DNA of 41,870 nucleotides, taken from NCBI GenBank assembly GCA_039819065.1, contig JBCBSS010000058.1, forward strand, positions 1 through 41,870, given 5' to 3'. Within the stretch, counting starts at the first letter, position 1, and every line of letters starts with the position of its first letter. The DNA comes from JBCBSS01 sp039819065 (GTDB lineage Bacteria > Bacteroidota > Bacteroidia > Cytophagales > Cyclobacteriaceae). The notes under the pieces were generated by a model. It was given only the letters and a program-made list of their open reading frames with translations. It was not told where the DNA came from and ran no database searches. Shown piece by piece: positions 18,386 to 26,497 of the stretch. The position numbers and the translations under genes are program-made.

Positions 18386-18919
18386 TTAGAATACATACTT
18401 GAAGGAAATAGCGGTGTCCCAGAAACGGGTACGCGTGTAGCGCATACCTACAAAATCAAGGTAAGGCTTAATGTCAAAGCTGATAGTCATCGGTATCGAC
18501 AACCAACGGTATTCCAGCCCCACAATAGGGTCAACTCCCATGGTAAACTCCGTGCGCCTTTCGATTTCAAACTCGTTACCAAATACGGGAGGATTTATGA
18601 TGATCGGGTTAGTGAAAGTGCCGCGAAAAACACGCTCATAACCTATATGCGCGCCAATACCGTAGTAAAAATGTACCCGATCAGTGAAGCTGAGATCAAG
18701 TGGTTTGTTAAACTGATAAGTAGTGGTCAACTGGAGGCCAGCGTTTCTACCACCCAGCAAGAATTCCACTGCTTGCGTGTCATTGACGAACCGTTTGTAA
18801 GTAACACCAGATGTATAGCCTAATCTTAAACCCGCTGAGTTTAGATACTCTTGTGCCGAAGCAGTCTGCCATGCGCCTGCCGTTATACACAAGGCCAAAG
18901 CCAGTATAAATCTTTTCAT
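18386..18919 (-). CDS. small outer-membrane beta-barrel-like protein
   Basis: 177-residue exported protein with a signal peptide ending TASAQ (about 1-23) and a barrel-like pattern of alternating strands ending in FWDTAISFKYVF, with C-terminal Phe. Strands such as SAGLRLGYTSGVTYKRF and FYYGIGAHIGYERVF look like the OmpA/OprF-type eight-stranded barrels common in Bacteroidota. It lies 42 bases downstream of the DUF4097-like gene and 26 bases before another barrel gene in the same direction. It is a likely target or output of the ECF sigma operon; the substrate is unknown. Confidence 0.75.
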   Translation of the reverse strand: MKRFILALALCITAGAWQTASAQEYLNSAGLRLGYTSGVTYKRFVNDTQAVEFLLGGRNAGLQLTTTYQFNKPLDLSFTDRVHFYYGIGAHIGYERVFRGTFTNPIIINPPVFGNEFEIERRTEFTMGVDPIVGLEYRWLSIPMTISFDIKPYLDFVGMRYTRTRFWDTAISFKYVF

Positions 18920-18961
18920 AAGACAGTTGTTTTATATAATCGAATTGAGTTTTTGCTATGA

Positions 18962-20125
18962 TCAGTTTTTAGCCGATTGGTCAGGACCAAGAAAGTTAAT
19001 ATCTACATCCCCACCTTGAGCCTTGATTGTCACCCGGCCTGGATAGTTGTTTTTAGTACCAATATTACCAGTCACTTTGACGTATTTCCCCTTATCATCT
19101 AAATAAGATGTGTTTACATCAGATCTTTCCACTGGTAAGGAAAGGTCCTCTTGTTTAGCTTCAATATCCAATTCAACATACGATTGGTCTTCGAAGTATA
19201 ACTGAATGTCTGTGGAACGTCCACTGATATCAATTCTGGAGAAATTAAAGACCACTTCAGAAGACTCAATCTCACCGTAGTTCATATCCATATCGATGCT
19301 TCTATCTAATCGTTCTACCGTGATTTTGGAGAAAAGCCCTTTTCCGGAAAGCCTGTTGATCTTTCCTATCCTTAGCAGCTTATCGCTCCTCGAATCAACC
19401 TTTAATTCTATAGCCTCTTTTACCCTGATCTCCGAAGAACTACTCTTCATATCCACCTCACCTATTTTTTGAATATCTGCTTCTGCTGCCTTTAAAGTGA
19501 GGTTTCCAGATTTTAAATACTTGATCTTCACGTCTCCAAAACTAGCTTCAATATTGGCCCTTGCATTAAAGGCATTTGCCCTCAGGTTACCATGTGAAAC
19601 CGTTATCTCACAAGGGCCATCTCGTTCGTGTAAATAGACGTCCCCAAACTTGTTTTCGAGATTGAGCTGAGCCCATTTCGGAATGTATATTTCGTAATCC
19701 ACCTCGAGTTTGTTTTTGCTCAATAAGGCTTTCGATGCATCTCCAATATTGTTCCATACTTCTTTGATGAAGCCTGACTTTCTGTCCAATAAGGTTTCTA
19801 TCGTGATGTATTGATTGGTTTGGTCGAAATCAAAATCAACGCGTGAGAGGATTTTGTTGGCCGATGAATAATCTTTACCAAATGCGGTGACCAAGATGCT
19901 TACCCTAACAGAATCATCTTCAGAGTTATTCACCACGATTTGCCCATATTTGTTTTTCAATTCTACACTACCATTCTTGGGCAGAACGAAACCTTTTGTT
20001 ATCGTTTTGGTAAGTTTCGTATCCTCGTCATTACCAGGTTTAGCAGTAGCTACAGATCCAACCAGGACCAATGCCAGTAATATTTGGGTGAAATTAAATG
20101 CGTACTTCTTCGTCTTCATCATCAT
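18962..20125 (-). CDS. exported DUF4097-like beta-helical protein
   Basis: About 387 residues with a signal peptide ending SVATA. The body is a series of short repeated strands (GSVELKNKYGQIVVNN, LNLENKFGDVYLHE, NLRANAFNARANIEASFGDV, NYGEIESSEV) typical of DUF4097-type adhesin-like or beta-helix proteins. These often sit beside ECF sigma/anti-sigma genes in Bacteroidota. The frame extends to a TTG at 20167, but I prefer the run of three ATG codons at 20119-20125, which gives a normal basic N-terminus (MMMKTKKYAF). It therefore overlaps the end of the anti-sigma gene by about 32 bases. It probably senses or stabilises the cell envelope; its function is unproven. Confidence 0.82.
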   Translation of the reverse strand: MMMKTKKYAFNFTQILLALVLVGSVATAKPGNDEDTKLTKTITKGFVLPKNGSVELKNKYGQIVVNNSEDDSVRVSILVTAFGKDYSSANKILSRVDFDFDQTNQYITIETLLDRKSGFIKEVWNNIGDASKALLSKNKLEVDYEIYIPKWAQLNLENKFGDVYLHERDGPCEITVSHGNLRANAFNARANIEASFGDVKIKYLKSGNLTLKAAEADIQKIGEVDMKSSSSEIRVKEAIELKVDSRSDKLLRIGKINRLSGKGLFSKITVERLDRSIDMDMNYGEIESSEVVFNFSRIDISGRSTDIQLYFEDQSYVELDIEAKQEDLSLPVERSDVNTSYLDDKGKYVKVTGNIGTKNNYPGRVTIKAQGGDVDINFLGPDQSAKN

Positions 20126-20639
20126 CTTTATCTGTAATTTCTTCGAGAATTTGCTCCAATATTTCAAGCTTGATGCGGTAATGCTGGATCATAGCACTTA
20201 CCACTTCTTCGTTATCTGCGTTGTCTTGTAAGTCTAATTTGAGTTCCTGATATACACTGTCCAGAACGGCGAGGTTATCATAAACCTCCTGATTGATATC
20301 GGCACCACTGGCTTGTATTATCTGTAGTTTTTCATTGACCATAGAAGAATAGTAAAACTCTGTTTCGGCCAATTCAGGAGAGATTTCGTGCAAGGCAAAT
20401 CCATTATTATCTACCTGGGAGTCGCCACCACTTTTGGCAAAAAACCACCCTAATCCAAATGCCAGTACTACGACAGCAGCAGCACGCCACAAGACTGTAA
20501 ATCTGCCTCTGCGATCGGCTTTATCCTTGCTATCTAATCGGTTTTCAATTTCACCCCAGAGACCATCCACATCGGTCTCATATATGTCAAACCGCGTCTT
20601 ATCCTCATCTACCCACTTCTTTAATTTGTCTTCTTCCAT
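20094..20639 (-). CDS. candidate membrane anti-sigma factor
   Basis: 181-residue protein with a charged cytoplasmic N-terminus (1-47, KKWVDEDKTRFDIYETDVDG), one membrane segment (about 48-68, RAAAVVVLAFGLGWFFA) and a helical, acidic outer domain ending DKDDDEDEEVRI. This single-pass layout directly downstream of an ECF sigma gene (11-base gap) is that of an anti-sigma factor, although no zinc-binding HXXXCXXC motif is present. It may instead be a regulatory partner of the DUF4097 protein, whose start lies within its end. Confidence 0.72.
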   Translation of the reverse strand: MEEDKLKKWVDEDKTRFDIYETDVDGLWGEIENRLDSKDKADRRGRFTVLWRAAAVVVLAFGLGWFFAKSGGDSQVDNNGFALHEISPELAETEFYYSSMVNEKLQIIQASGADINQEVYDNLAVLDSVYQELKLDLQDNADNEEVVSAMIQHYRIKLEILEQILEEITDKDDDEDEEVRI

Positions 20640-20650
20640 ATTGAATATAT

Positions 20651-21190
20651 TTAGGCGGTTAAGATTTTTCTGATTTTACTTTTCGCTTTGCTGTATTGCG
20701 CCTTCGAGGCCGATTCAGTGATCGAAAGGATTTGACCGATTTCCTTGTGATCGTATCCCTCGAAGAGATATAAATTGAGTACAGTTCTACAGCCTTCTGA
20801 GATTTGATCAATGGCCTTCATTACACGCTTCACCTCAAACTCTTGCCCATCAAACCCATGATTGTCCTCTTCCGCGACATCCACATTCTCTTCCAAGCTG
20901 GTGACATAGTGCCTTTTTTTCTTTAGACAATTGATACAATGATTGATCACTATGCGCTTAAGCCATGCACTAAAAGTCACTTCGTTCTTCAAAGAGGAGA
21001 TTCGGGTAAAGGCGGTTACAAAGGCATCTTGAAGCACATCCTTTGCCTCTTCCTCATCTCCCATCATACGGCGACAGATATTATACATTGCACCTGCGTA
21101 GAGCTTGTATAGCTCATTTTGCGCCTTTCTATCCCCTTCCTGACTCCTGTTAATCAGGTACTTATGTATTGTTTGCTGTCCGGACTTCAA
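20651..21190 (-). CDS. ECF-type RNA polymerase sigma factor
   Basis: 179-residue sigma-70 family protein. Region 2 is seen at about 15-85 (DRKAQNELYKLYAGAMYNIC, DEEEAKDVLQDAFVTAFTRI, FSAWLKRIVINHCINCLKK). Region 4 is seen at about 120-178 (QISEGCRTVLNLYLFEGYDH and the HTH EIGQILSITESASKAQYSKA). There is no region 3, as expected for ECF sigmas. The start is TTG at 21190 (MKSGQQTIHKYL). It heads the minus-strand operon with an anti-sigma candidate, a DUF4097-like protein and two barrel proteins, so it probably directs an envelope-related response, perhaps including its own operon. Confidence 0.93.
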   Translation of the reverse strand: MKSGQQTIHKYLINRSQEGDRKAQNELYKLYAGAMYNICRRMMGDEEEAKDVLQDAFVTAFTRISSLKNEVTFSAWLKRIVINHCINCLKKKRHYVTSLEENVDVAEEDNHGFDGQEFEVKRVMKAIDQISEGCRTVLNLYLFEGYDHKEIGQILSITESASKAQYSKAKSKIRKILTA

Positions 21191-21545
21191 TACTTTTATT
21201 AAAATTTCACCCTAATGACAAGGTAGTATATTAAAGGTTTCCAATGTGTAGAAAATTATTTTGTACGCTTAAAAGATTTGGCTTTTCGAGTTATGGGAGG
21301 GGGCTTTGTGCTGTAATGAGAATTGTTTATTGCAATAAGTATAATAAGATCAAGCGTTATTTAATACTTGCTAATTATTGCTATAAGTTTTGACAATTGA
21401 TATGTCAATTACCAAGTTTTACACGTTTGAGCATTATCTTCAAACCTGGAATATTTTGGGTTGCCAATTGGGGCTTTTTTGAAACGCTCATAGAAGATGT
21501 TCGCACCGAATTGGTTAACTTGCGGGCTAATTTTATCCAAATAAA
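21191..21545. other. divergent intergenic region with a dyad at 21390-21410
   Basis: 355 bases between the divergent sigma-factor and hydroxylase genes. TTGACA (21390-21395) and TGTCAA (21403-21408) form an inverted pair; the overlapping AATTGA/TCAATT (21395-21400 and 21405-21410) forms a second, so the stretch is highly symmetric. It lies about 136 bases before the hydroxylase start. No perfect TAnnTTTG box was found for either gene. The region is expected to hold both promoters. Confidence 0.35.
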
Positions 21546-22448
21546 ATGAACGAAGTACAATCTTTACAGAAACCTGTCACGCTGGAACAGATATTGGCGC
21601 TTGATCTACCTCCAATTATTGTTTGGGCTGCTCCCGTGATGCTTTCTCTGGTGGCAGCGGAATGGATATTAAGTTATTACAAGAAGAAGGACTTTTATGA
21701 CGGTAAGGATACATTGGCTGCAGCAGTAGTAGGTCTTGTCAACGTAGCTTTAAGCTTCCTCATAAAAAGTATCAATTTTGGTATCATTATTTTCTTCTGG
21801 AACCTGGTTCCATGGACTATTCCTCACACTTGGTGGTCTTATGTGCTTTGTTTGATCTTCATTGACTTTTGGAGGTACTGGGCACATAGAGTAGCACATG
21901 AGAGTAGGTTCTGGTGGGCAACTCATGTTACACACCACTCATCTAAGAAATACAACTGGTCTGTTTCATTTCGGTTAGGTTGGACACAGTACATTAAAAT
22001 CATATTCTTCGTTCCTGTAGCCTTGGCCGGGTTTGATCCTTTTGTATTCTTCATCTGCCATCAGATCGAAGTACTTTACCAATTCTGGATTCACAGTGAA
22101 TATATTAGAAAGCTGCCTAAACCAATCGAATACATTTTCACTACGCCTTCCCACCACCGTGTACACCACGCCGTGAACGATCACTACATGGACAAGAATT
22201 ACGGCTCAACTTTCATCATATGGGATAGAATTTTCGGTACTTTCCAGCCTGAAGGAGAGCAAGCTATATATGGTATTACCAAACCTGTCAATTCTTACAA
22301 CCCGGTCTATCTGTGCTTTCACGAATGGATTGATATCTTCAAAGATGTGAGAAGATCAAAGTCTTTAAAAGAAGCCTATCAAATGATATTCACGAGACCT
22401 TCTAGACTAAAAGAAGTAAAGCTTCGTTACCCTCATCAAAAAGAATAG
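21546..22448 (+). CDS. sterol desaturase / fatty acid hydroxylase family membrane di-iron enzyme
   Basis: 300-residue integral membrane protein of the fatty acid hydroxylase superfamily. The three histidine clusters that bind the two irons are all present: HRVAH (114-118), HVTHH (127-131) and HHRVHH (203-208). Hydrophobic segments lie at about 23-43, 57-100 and 150-180. Members oxidise lipids such as sterols, fatty acids or carotenoids using O2 and an electron donor. Three bases later comes a DUF6134-like gene, then a Rieske-type ferredoxin gene, which could be the electron donor; that link is inference. The start MNEVQSLQKP is an ATG. The substrate cannot be read from sequence. Confidence 0.92.
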   Translation: MNEVQSLQKPVTLEQILALDLPPIIVWAAPVMLSLVAAEWILSYYKKKDFYDGKDTLAAAVVGLVNVALSFLIKSINFGIIIFFWNLVPWTIPHTWWSYVLCLIFIDFWRYWAHRVAHESRFWWATHVTHHSSKKYNWSVSFRLGWTQYIKIIFFVPVALAGFDPFVFFICHQIEVLYQFWIHSEYIRKLPKPIEYIFTTPSHHRVHHAVNDHYMDKNYGSTFIIWDRIFGTFQPEGEQAIYGITKPVNSYNPVYLCFHEWIDIFKDVRRSKSLKEAYQMIFTRPSRLKEVKLRYPHQKE

Positions 22449-22451
22449 TCT

Positions 22452-23099
22452 ATGAAAAACGCCCTTTCCCTGGCAGTAGTTTTTACTGTTGCCAGCTTAT
22501 TGGCAAGCCATACAACTCAAGCTCAGCGGCTTACCTATAAGGTTGTTTGGAAGGGCGATTCTATTGGTTACCTCATAGCAGACAAACAAGTCAACGGTAA
22601 TAGTATACACTACGACATCGACAGTGAGGTAAAGATCAAATTCTTTTTTGGTGCTATTGTCAACTACACCTACAATAGTCATTTCAAGAATGGTATTCTC
22701 ATGATGGCCGAGACGGAAAACCTCATGAACAAAAAGCGCCGTTCGCATAGTATTGTGGAAAGAATCGATAAAGACTACAAACTTCTGGTAGACAAGAAGG
22801 AAAAACTTATGGAAGATACAGAAATATCAAGTAGTATTTCTGCTATGTACTATGAAGAACCTGTAGGTTTGGAAAGTATCTTCTCTGAGAGATACGCCGT
22901 ATTCAGTCCTATCAAACTAATAGAACCCGGCAAATACGAACTCACTAAGCCGGACGGGAGGAAGAACTATTATCACTACAAAAATGGCGACTGCATTGAA
23001 GTACAGGTTAATAATACACTTACTACAATCTATTTTCAATTGCTTGGCAACGGGAAGGGAAGTACCAAAGGCTCCAAAGTAGGCGATTCTAAAGAGTAG
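22452..23099 (+). CDS. exported DUF6134-like protein
   Basis: 215-residue exported protein. The signal peptide is at about 1-24 (ending TQAQ), followed by a strand-rich body (LTYKVVWKGDSIGYLIADKQ, IHYDIDSEVKIKFFF, NYTYNSHFKNGILMMAE, PDGRKNYYHYKNGDCIEV). The pattern resembles the DUF6134 family, probably a lipid-facing periplasmic fold. It ends in a Lys/Gly/Ser tail. It starts three bases after the hydroxylase stop and ends 17 bases before the Rieske gene, so the three are surely co-transcribed. The function is unknown; handling of the hydroxylase substrate or product is a guess. Confidence 0.78.
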   Translation: MKNALSLAVVFTVASLLASHTTQAQRLTYKVVWKGDSIGYLIADKQVNGNSIHYDIDSEVKIKFFFGAIVNYTYNSHFKNGILMMAETENLMNKKRRSHSIVERIDKDYKLLVDKKEKLMEDTEISSSISAMYYEEPVGLESIFSERYAVFSPIKLIEPGKYELTKPDGRKNYYHYKNGDCIEVQVNNTLTTIYFQLLGNGKGSTKGSKVGDSKE

Positions 23100-23116
23100 A
23101 ATATCCAATTTAGGTA

Positions 23117-23443
23117 ATGAAGTGGTACAAAATATTTGGCTCCCTGCAAGAAGCCGAGGCCGGTATTCCTCAAAATGCTGCACGTCTCATAGTCATTCGC
23201 AACCAGCAAATTTGCTTAGCACGCACCAATAGTGCCTTTTTTGCTATAGACAATGCCTGCCCTCATATGAAAGAAGCATTGCACAAAGGTCTCATAAATC
23301 ACAATGGTGAAATAACCTGCCCTTTGCATGAATACAGATATAAATTAAGCAATGGTGAAGAATGCCAAAGTCGAACCAGGGCAGCTAAAACATTCAACGT
23401 AAAGACGAACGAGCACGGTCTTTATATCGGTGTCTCTGATTGA
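23117..23443 (+). CDS. Rieske [2Fe-2S] ferredoxin-like protein
   Basis: 108-residue soluble Rieske protein. The cluster ligands are C48 and H50 in CPHMKEALHKG and C68 and H71 in CPLHEYRY, with 17 residues between H50 and C68, the normal CXH-X17-CXXH form. There is no signal peptide, so it is cytoplasmic. Stand-alone Rieske proteins of this size act as ferredoxins for oxygenases or in nitrite-reductase-like systems. Its position as third gene behind a membrane di-iron hydroxylase suggests it carries electrons to that enzyme. No reductase gene is adjacent. Confidence 0.93.
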   Translation: MKWYKIFGSLQEAEAGIPQNAARLIVIRNQQICLARTNSAFFAIDNACPHMKEALHKGLINHNGEITCPLHEYRYKLSNGEECQSRTRAAKTFNVKTNEHGLYIGVSD

Positions 23444-23540
23444 CCATTGTTCATTTTCGGGTTTTGCACTATCTTCCAATTACAATCTACATTTTTCGGA
23501 AGCACTGCATGACGCCGTAGTCAGTAGCCAATAGCATCAT

Positions 23541-26081
23541 ATGAAAAGATATCTGATTCTTCTTACACTCGTTTCACTACTTTCCTCATCGGTATTAGCC
23601 CAATCTATCAAAAGTCCATCCGAGTTTTTGGGCTATGAATTGGGGACAAGGTTTTCTCGTCACCATAAGGTAGTAGAATACTTTGAGCACATAGCTGAAA
23701 ATGCGTCTAACGTAGTGCTGAAGAAATACGGCGAGACTTATGAACATCGGCCTTTGATAGCTGCTTTTATCACGGCGCCTGAAAACTTCGCTAAACTCGA
23801 ATCAATAAGACTGAGTAACTTGAAAAGAACTGGTCTGGAAAGCGGTAGTCCTGACGGTGATAAGATTGCCATAGTTTGGTTAAGCTACAATGTCCATGGT
23901 AATGAAGCTTCGACTACAGAGGCAGCCGTTAGAACCATTTACGAATTGGTCAACCCTAATAATGCGAAGACAAAAGAATGGCTGAAAAATACCGTTGTAA
24001 TTATCGATCCATGTATCAACCCCGACGGCAGAGATCGGTATGCTAATTTCTACAATCAATATGGTAACATTACCGCCAACCCTCATGGAGATGCGCAGGA
24101 ACATCGTGAACCTTGGCCCGGAGGTCGCCCTAACCACTATCTATTCGACCTGAATAGAGACTGGGCCTGGCAGACGCAAATAGAGTCTCAACAGCGGATA
24201 GCACTGTACAACCAATGGATGCCGCACATACATGTAGACTTCCACGAGCAATACATTAACAATCCTTATTATTTTGCTCCGGCTGCGGAACCTTTGCATG
24301 AGGCTATCACCAACTGGCAAAGGGAATTTCAGGTGACCGTCGGTAAGAACCATGCTAAGTATTTTGACCAGAATAACTGGCTTTATTTTACCAAAGAGGT
24401 ATTCGACCTATTCTATCCTAGTTATGGAGATACTTATCCCATGTTTAATGGAGCCATTGGCATGACCTATGAACAAGCCGGACATGGCTTTGCTGGTCTG
24501 GCCATTATTACCGAGGATGGCGACACACTAACGCTCACAGATCGCATCGAGCATCATTATACTACAGGAATATCGACCGTCGAGGCTACTTCACTCAATG
24601 CTAGTAAGGTGGTAGATGAATTCGATAAGTACTTCAACCAAAGCCAGAATAATCCCGGTACTAAGTATAAAACCTATGTAATAAAAGGTGGCAACAAGAA
24701 GGGCAAACTCAAGCAACTTACTTCGTTTCTCGATAAGCACCTCATAGCCTATGGAAAGCCTCAAAGCGCTAGAAGTTATAAAGCCTTTGACTACAGAAAT
24801 AACTTAGAAAAAACGATTAGTGTGAGTCGTAATGATTTGGTGATCAGCGCTTACCAACCTAAATCAAAACTGGTAACCGTGTTGTTTGAGCCCAAATCGA
24901 AACTGCCTGATTCCCTTACCTATGATATCACAGCCTGGGCCTTGCCTTATGTTTATGGCCTGGAAGCTTACGCACTCCAAGATAGAATATCGGTTGATAA
25001 CGGTTATGAGCATCAAGAGAGTAACTCGTCTGCCATAGATAATAAGCCATATGCTTACCTTCTGCCTTATGAAAGCCTTGAAGACGTTAAATTCTTGGCT
25101 GCCTTACACAAAGATGATGTGAAAGTACGTGCAGCTGAAAAAGGCTTTACCATTGATGGTAAAAGCTTTCAACCCGGGACATTGGTTGTTACACGTAGAG
25201 CTAATGAAAGCTTGGGAGACGCATTCGACCAGTCGGTTCAAAATCATGCTAAAAGACTGGGGAGAAACATCACCCCTGTGTATACAGGTTTTGTGACCCA
25301 AGGATATGATTTTGGCTCCGACAACATCAACTATATCGCTGCCCCTAAAATAGCCGTACTGACGGGCCCCCAGACCTCATCTCTCTCATACGGTGAAATA
25401 TGGCACTTTTTCGAACGAGGGATTGAATACCCCATTACATCTATAGGCACAAGCTACTTTAGCGGTGTAAACCTATACGACTACGATGTGCTGATCGTCC
25501 CTAACGGCTACTATCGGCTTTTCGGTGATGATAAGCTCAAAGATATCAGTCAATGGATCAGTAGAGGTGGAAAACTGATTTTGGTAGGAAATGCGCTATC
25601 ATCCTTTGCTGATAAAGATGGTTTCAGCCTAACAAGACGCGCTTCCGATGAAGACAAAAATGGGAGTCAAGCGGACAAAAAAGCGAGTGAACGAAAGCAG
25701 GCTTTTCGACGGTATGAGGATCGCCAACGTGCCGGTATCAGTAATTATATACCCGGGGCGATCTACAAGGTTAGAATGGACAACAGCCATCCCCTAGGGT
25801 TCGGTTATGATAGAGCGTATTTTAGTTTGAAGCTTACCAGTGCCAGTTATCCATACTTGAAGAATGGATGGAATGTCGGGGTCATTGAAGATGATTCATC
25901 GCTTACCAGCGGCTTCGTTGGTGCCAATATTCAGGAAAACATCTCCGAATCATTGGTTTTTGGCGTTCAGGAAAAAGGTGAAGGAAGTGTAGTCTATCTG
26001 GTAGACAACCCACTTTTCAGGGCCTTCTGGGAGAATGGAAAACTGCTCTTTGCCAACGCTGTTTTCATGGTGGGGCAGTAG
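23541..26081 (+). CDS. secreted M14-family zinc carboxypeptidase-like protein with C-terminal GATase-like domain
   Basis: 846-residue exported protein; the signal peptide ends SSVLAQ (about 1-21). In the M14 domain the zinc ligands H119 and E122 lie in VHGNEAS and the third ligand is H235 in VDFHEQ. The substrate-binding Asn/Arg region CINPDGRDRY and the likely catalytic Glu E311 in GMTYEQAGH are also present, so the enzyme should be active. The long C-terminal half contains a class I glutamine-amidotransferase-like fold (about 605-690, APKIAVLTGPQ, YDVLIVPNGYY, WISRGGKLILVGNA), without an obvious catalytic Cys. It probably trims peptides in the periplasm or at the surface. It has no T9SS tail. 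It stands alone, 97 bases after the Rieske gene. Confidence 0.92.
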   Translation: MKRYLILLTLVSLLSSSVLAQSIKSPSEFLGYELGTRFSRHHKVVEYFEHIAENASNVVLKKYGETYEHRPLIAAFITAPENFAKLESIRLSNLKRTGLESGSPDGDKIAIVWLSYNVHGNEASTTEAAVRTIYELVNPNNAKTKEWLKNTVVIIDPCINPDGRDRYANFYNQYGNITANPHGDAQEHREPWPGGRPNHYLFDLNRDWAWQTQIESQQRIALYNQWMPHIHVDFHEQYINNPYYFAPAAEPLHEAITNWQREFQVTVGKNHAKYFDQNNWLYFTKEVFDLFYPSYGDTYPMFNGAIGMTYEQAGHGFAGLAIITEDGDTLTLTDRIEHHYTTGISTVEATSLNASKVVDEFDKYFNQSQNNPGTKYKTYVIKGGNKKGKLKQLTSFLDKHLIAYGKPQSARSYKAFDYRNNLEKTISVSRNDLVISAYQPKSKLVTVLFEPKSKLPDSLTYDITAWALPYVYGLEAYALQDRISVDNGYEHQESNSSAIDNKPYAYLLPYESLEDVKFLAALHKDDVKVRAAEKGFTIDGKSFQPGTLVVTRRANESLGDAFDQSVQNHAKRLGRNITPVYTGFVTQGYDFGSDNINYIAAPKIAVLTGPQTSSLSYGEIWHFFERGIEYPITSIGTSYFSGVNLYDYDVLIVPNGYYRLFGDDKLKDISQWISRGGKLILVGNALSSFADKDGFSLTRRASDEDKNGSQADKKASERKQAFRRYEDRQRAGISNYIPGAIYKVRMDNSHPLGFGYDRAYFSLKLTSASYPYLKNGWNVGVIEDDSSLTSGFVGANIQENISESLVFGVQEKGEGSVVYLVDNPLFRAFWENGKLLFANAVFMVGQ

Positions 26082-26228
26082 TATATAATCTCTCAAGAGT
26101 CTTCCTATAAAGTTGGTAATCAATGAATTGCCTTGCACTCAGAAAGGGCCGTAATTCCTTTGGTAGATGTTAAGTAGCGCCTAAACGGGCATGCCCTCAT
26201 TTTTAACTTGTCGGATTTTGACCTTAAG

Positions 26229-26458
26229 ATTGTCCCATCTCTGACAAAGCGTATCCAATTATCACACTTTCAGAAGGTCACTAAAGGTGACAAAAGACCG
26301 TTTTCGTGTAAGGATTAAGCAATATTTTACCATCCCGATGCTCTGCATGCATCATTTCCTTTCAGAATTAAGCCCGATGTAAGAAACAGCGTAAAAGATA
26401 AGCTGTAAGCTCCTCCTAAAGAATTCAAGAAATAACCACAAAGACTAAGATAGCTTTG
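26229..26458 (+). repeat. 230-base upstream element, copy A
   Basis: Non-coding element that recurs without gaps at 30046-30275 (constant offset 3,817). The left end matches as ATTGTCCCA and CTGACAAAGC, the middle is diverged (about half identical at 26271-26306), and the core 26307-26436 is about 88% identical by eye, including TGTAAGGATTAAGCAA, CTGCATGCATCATTTCCTTT and CAGAATTAAGCCC. It ends exactly at a TAnnTTTG box. Copy A contains GTCAC/GTGAC arms around 26277-26291 that copy B lacks. Conservation of spacing up to the promoter box points to a shared regulatory region, not a transposon. Confidence 0.88.
26451..26458 (+). promoter_or_regulatory. -7 box of the 526-residue lipoprotein gene
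   Basis: TAGCTTTG matches TAnnTTTG and ends 39 bases before the ATG. The corresponding box in copy B is TAGTTTTG at exactly the same distance (14 bases) from the shared AATAAC. There is no TTG at the usual -33 position, which would fit a promoter that needs an activator. Confidence 0.65.
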
Positions 26459-26497
26459 TTTGCTTAAAGCAATCTGAAAACACAAAACAAGATCAAA

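Larger units (their letters stand above)
26082..26497. other. 416-base intergenic region before the first lipoprotein
   Basis: No gene is seen. The left part (26082-26228) contains only the palindrome GGGCATGCCC at 26187-26196, followed by ATTTTT. The right part is the first copy of the 230-base duplicated element (26229-26458) and the short leader of the lipoprotein gene. Confidence 0.7.

Noticed and set aside
26187..26196. GGGCATGCCC palindrome followed by ATTTTT as a terminator for the peptidase gene
   Set aside because: A self-complementary 10-mer leaves only three stem pairs once a loop is allowed, too weak to call.
26229..26458. Element copy A as an insertion sequence or mobile repeat
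   Set aside because: No coding capacity, no terminal inverted repeats and no target duplication; both copies end at a promoter box in the same register, which fits a regulatory region better.
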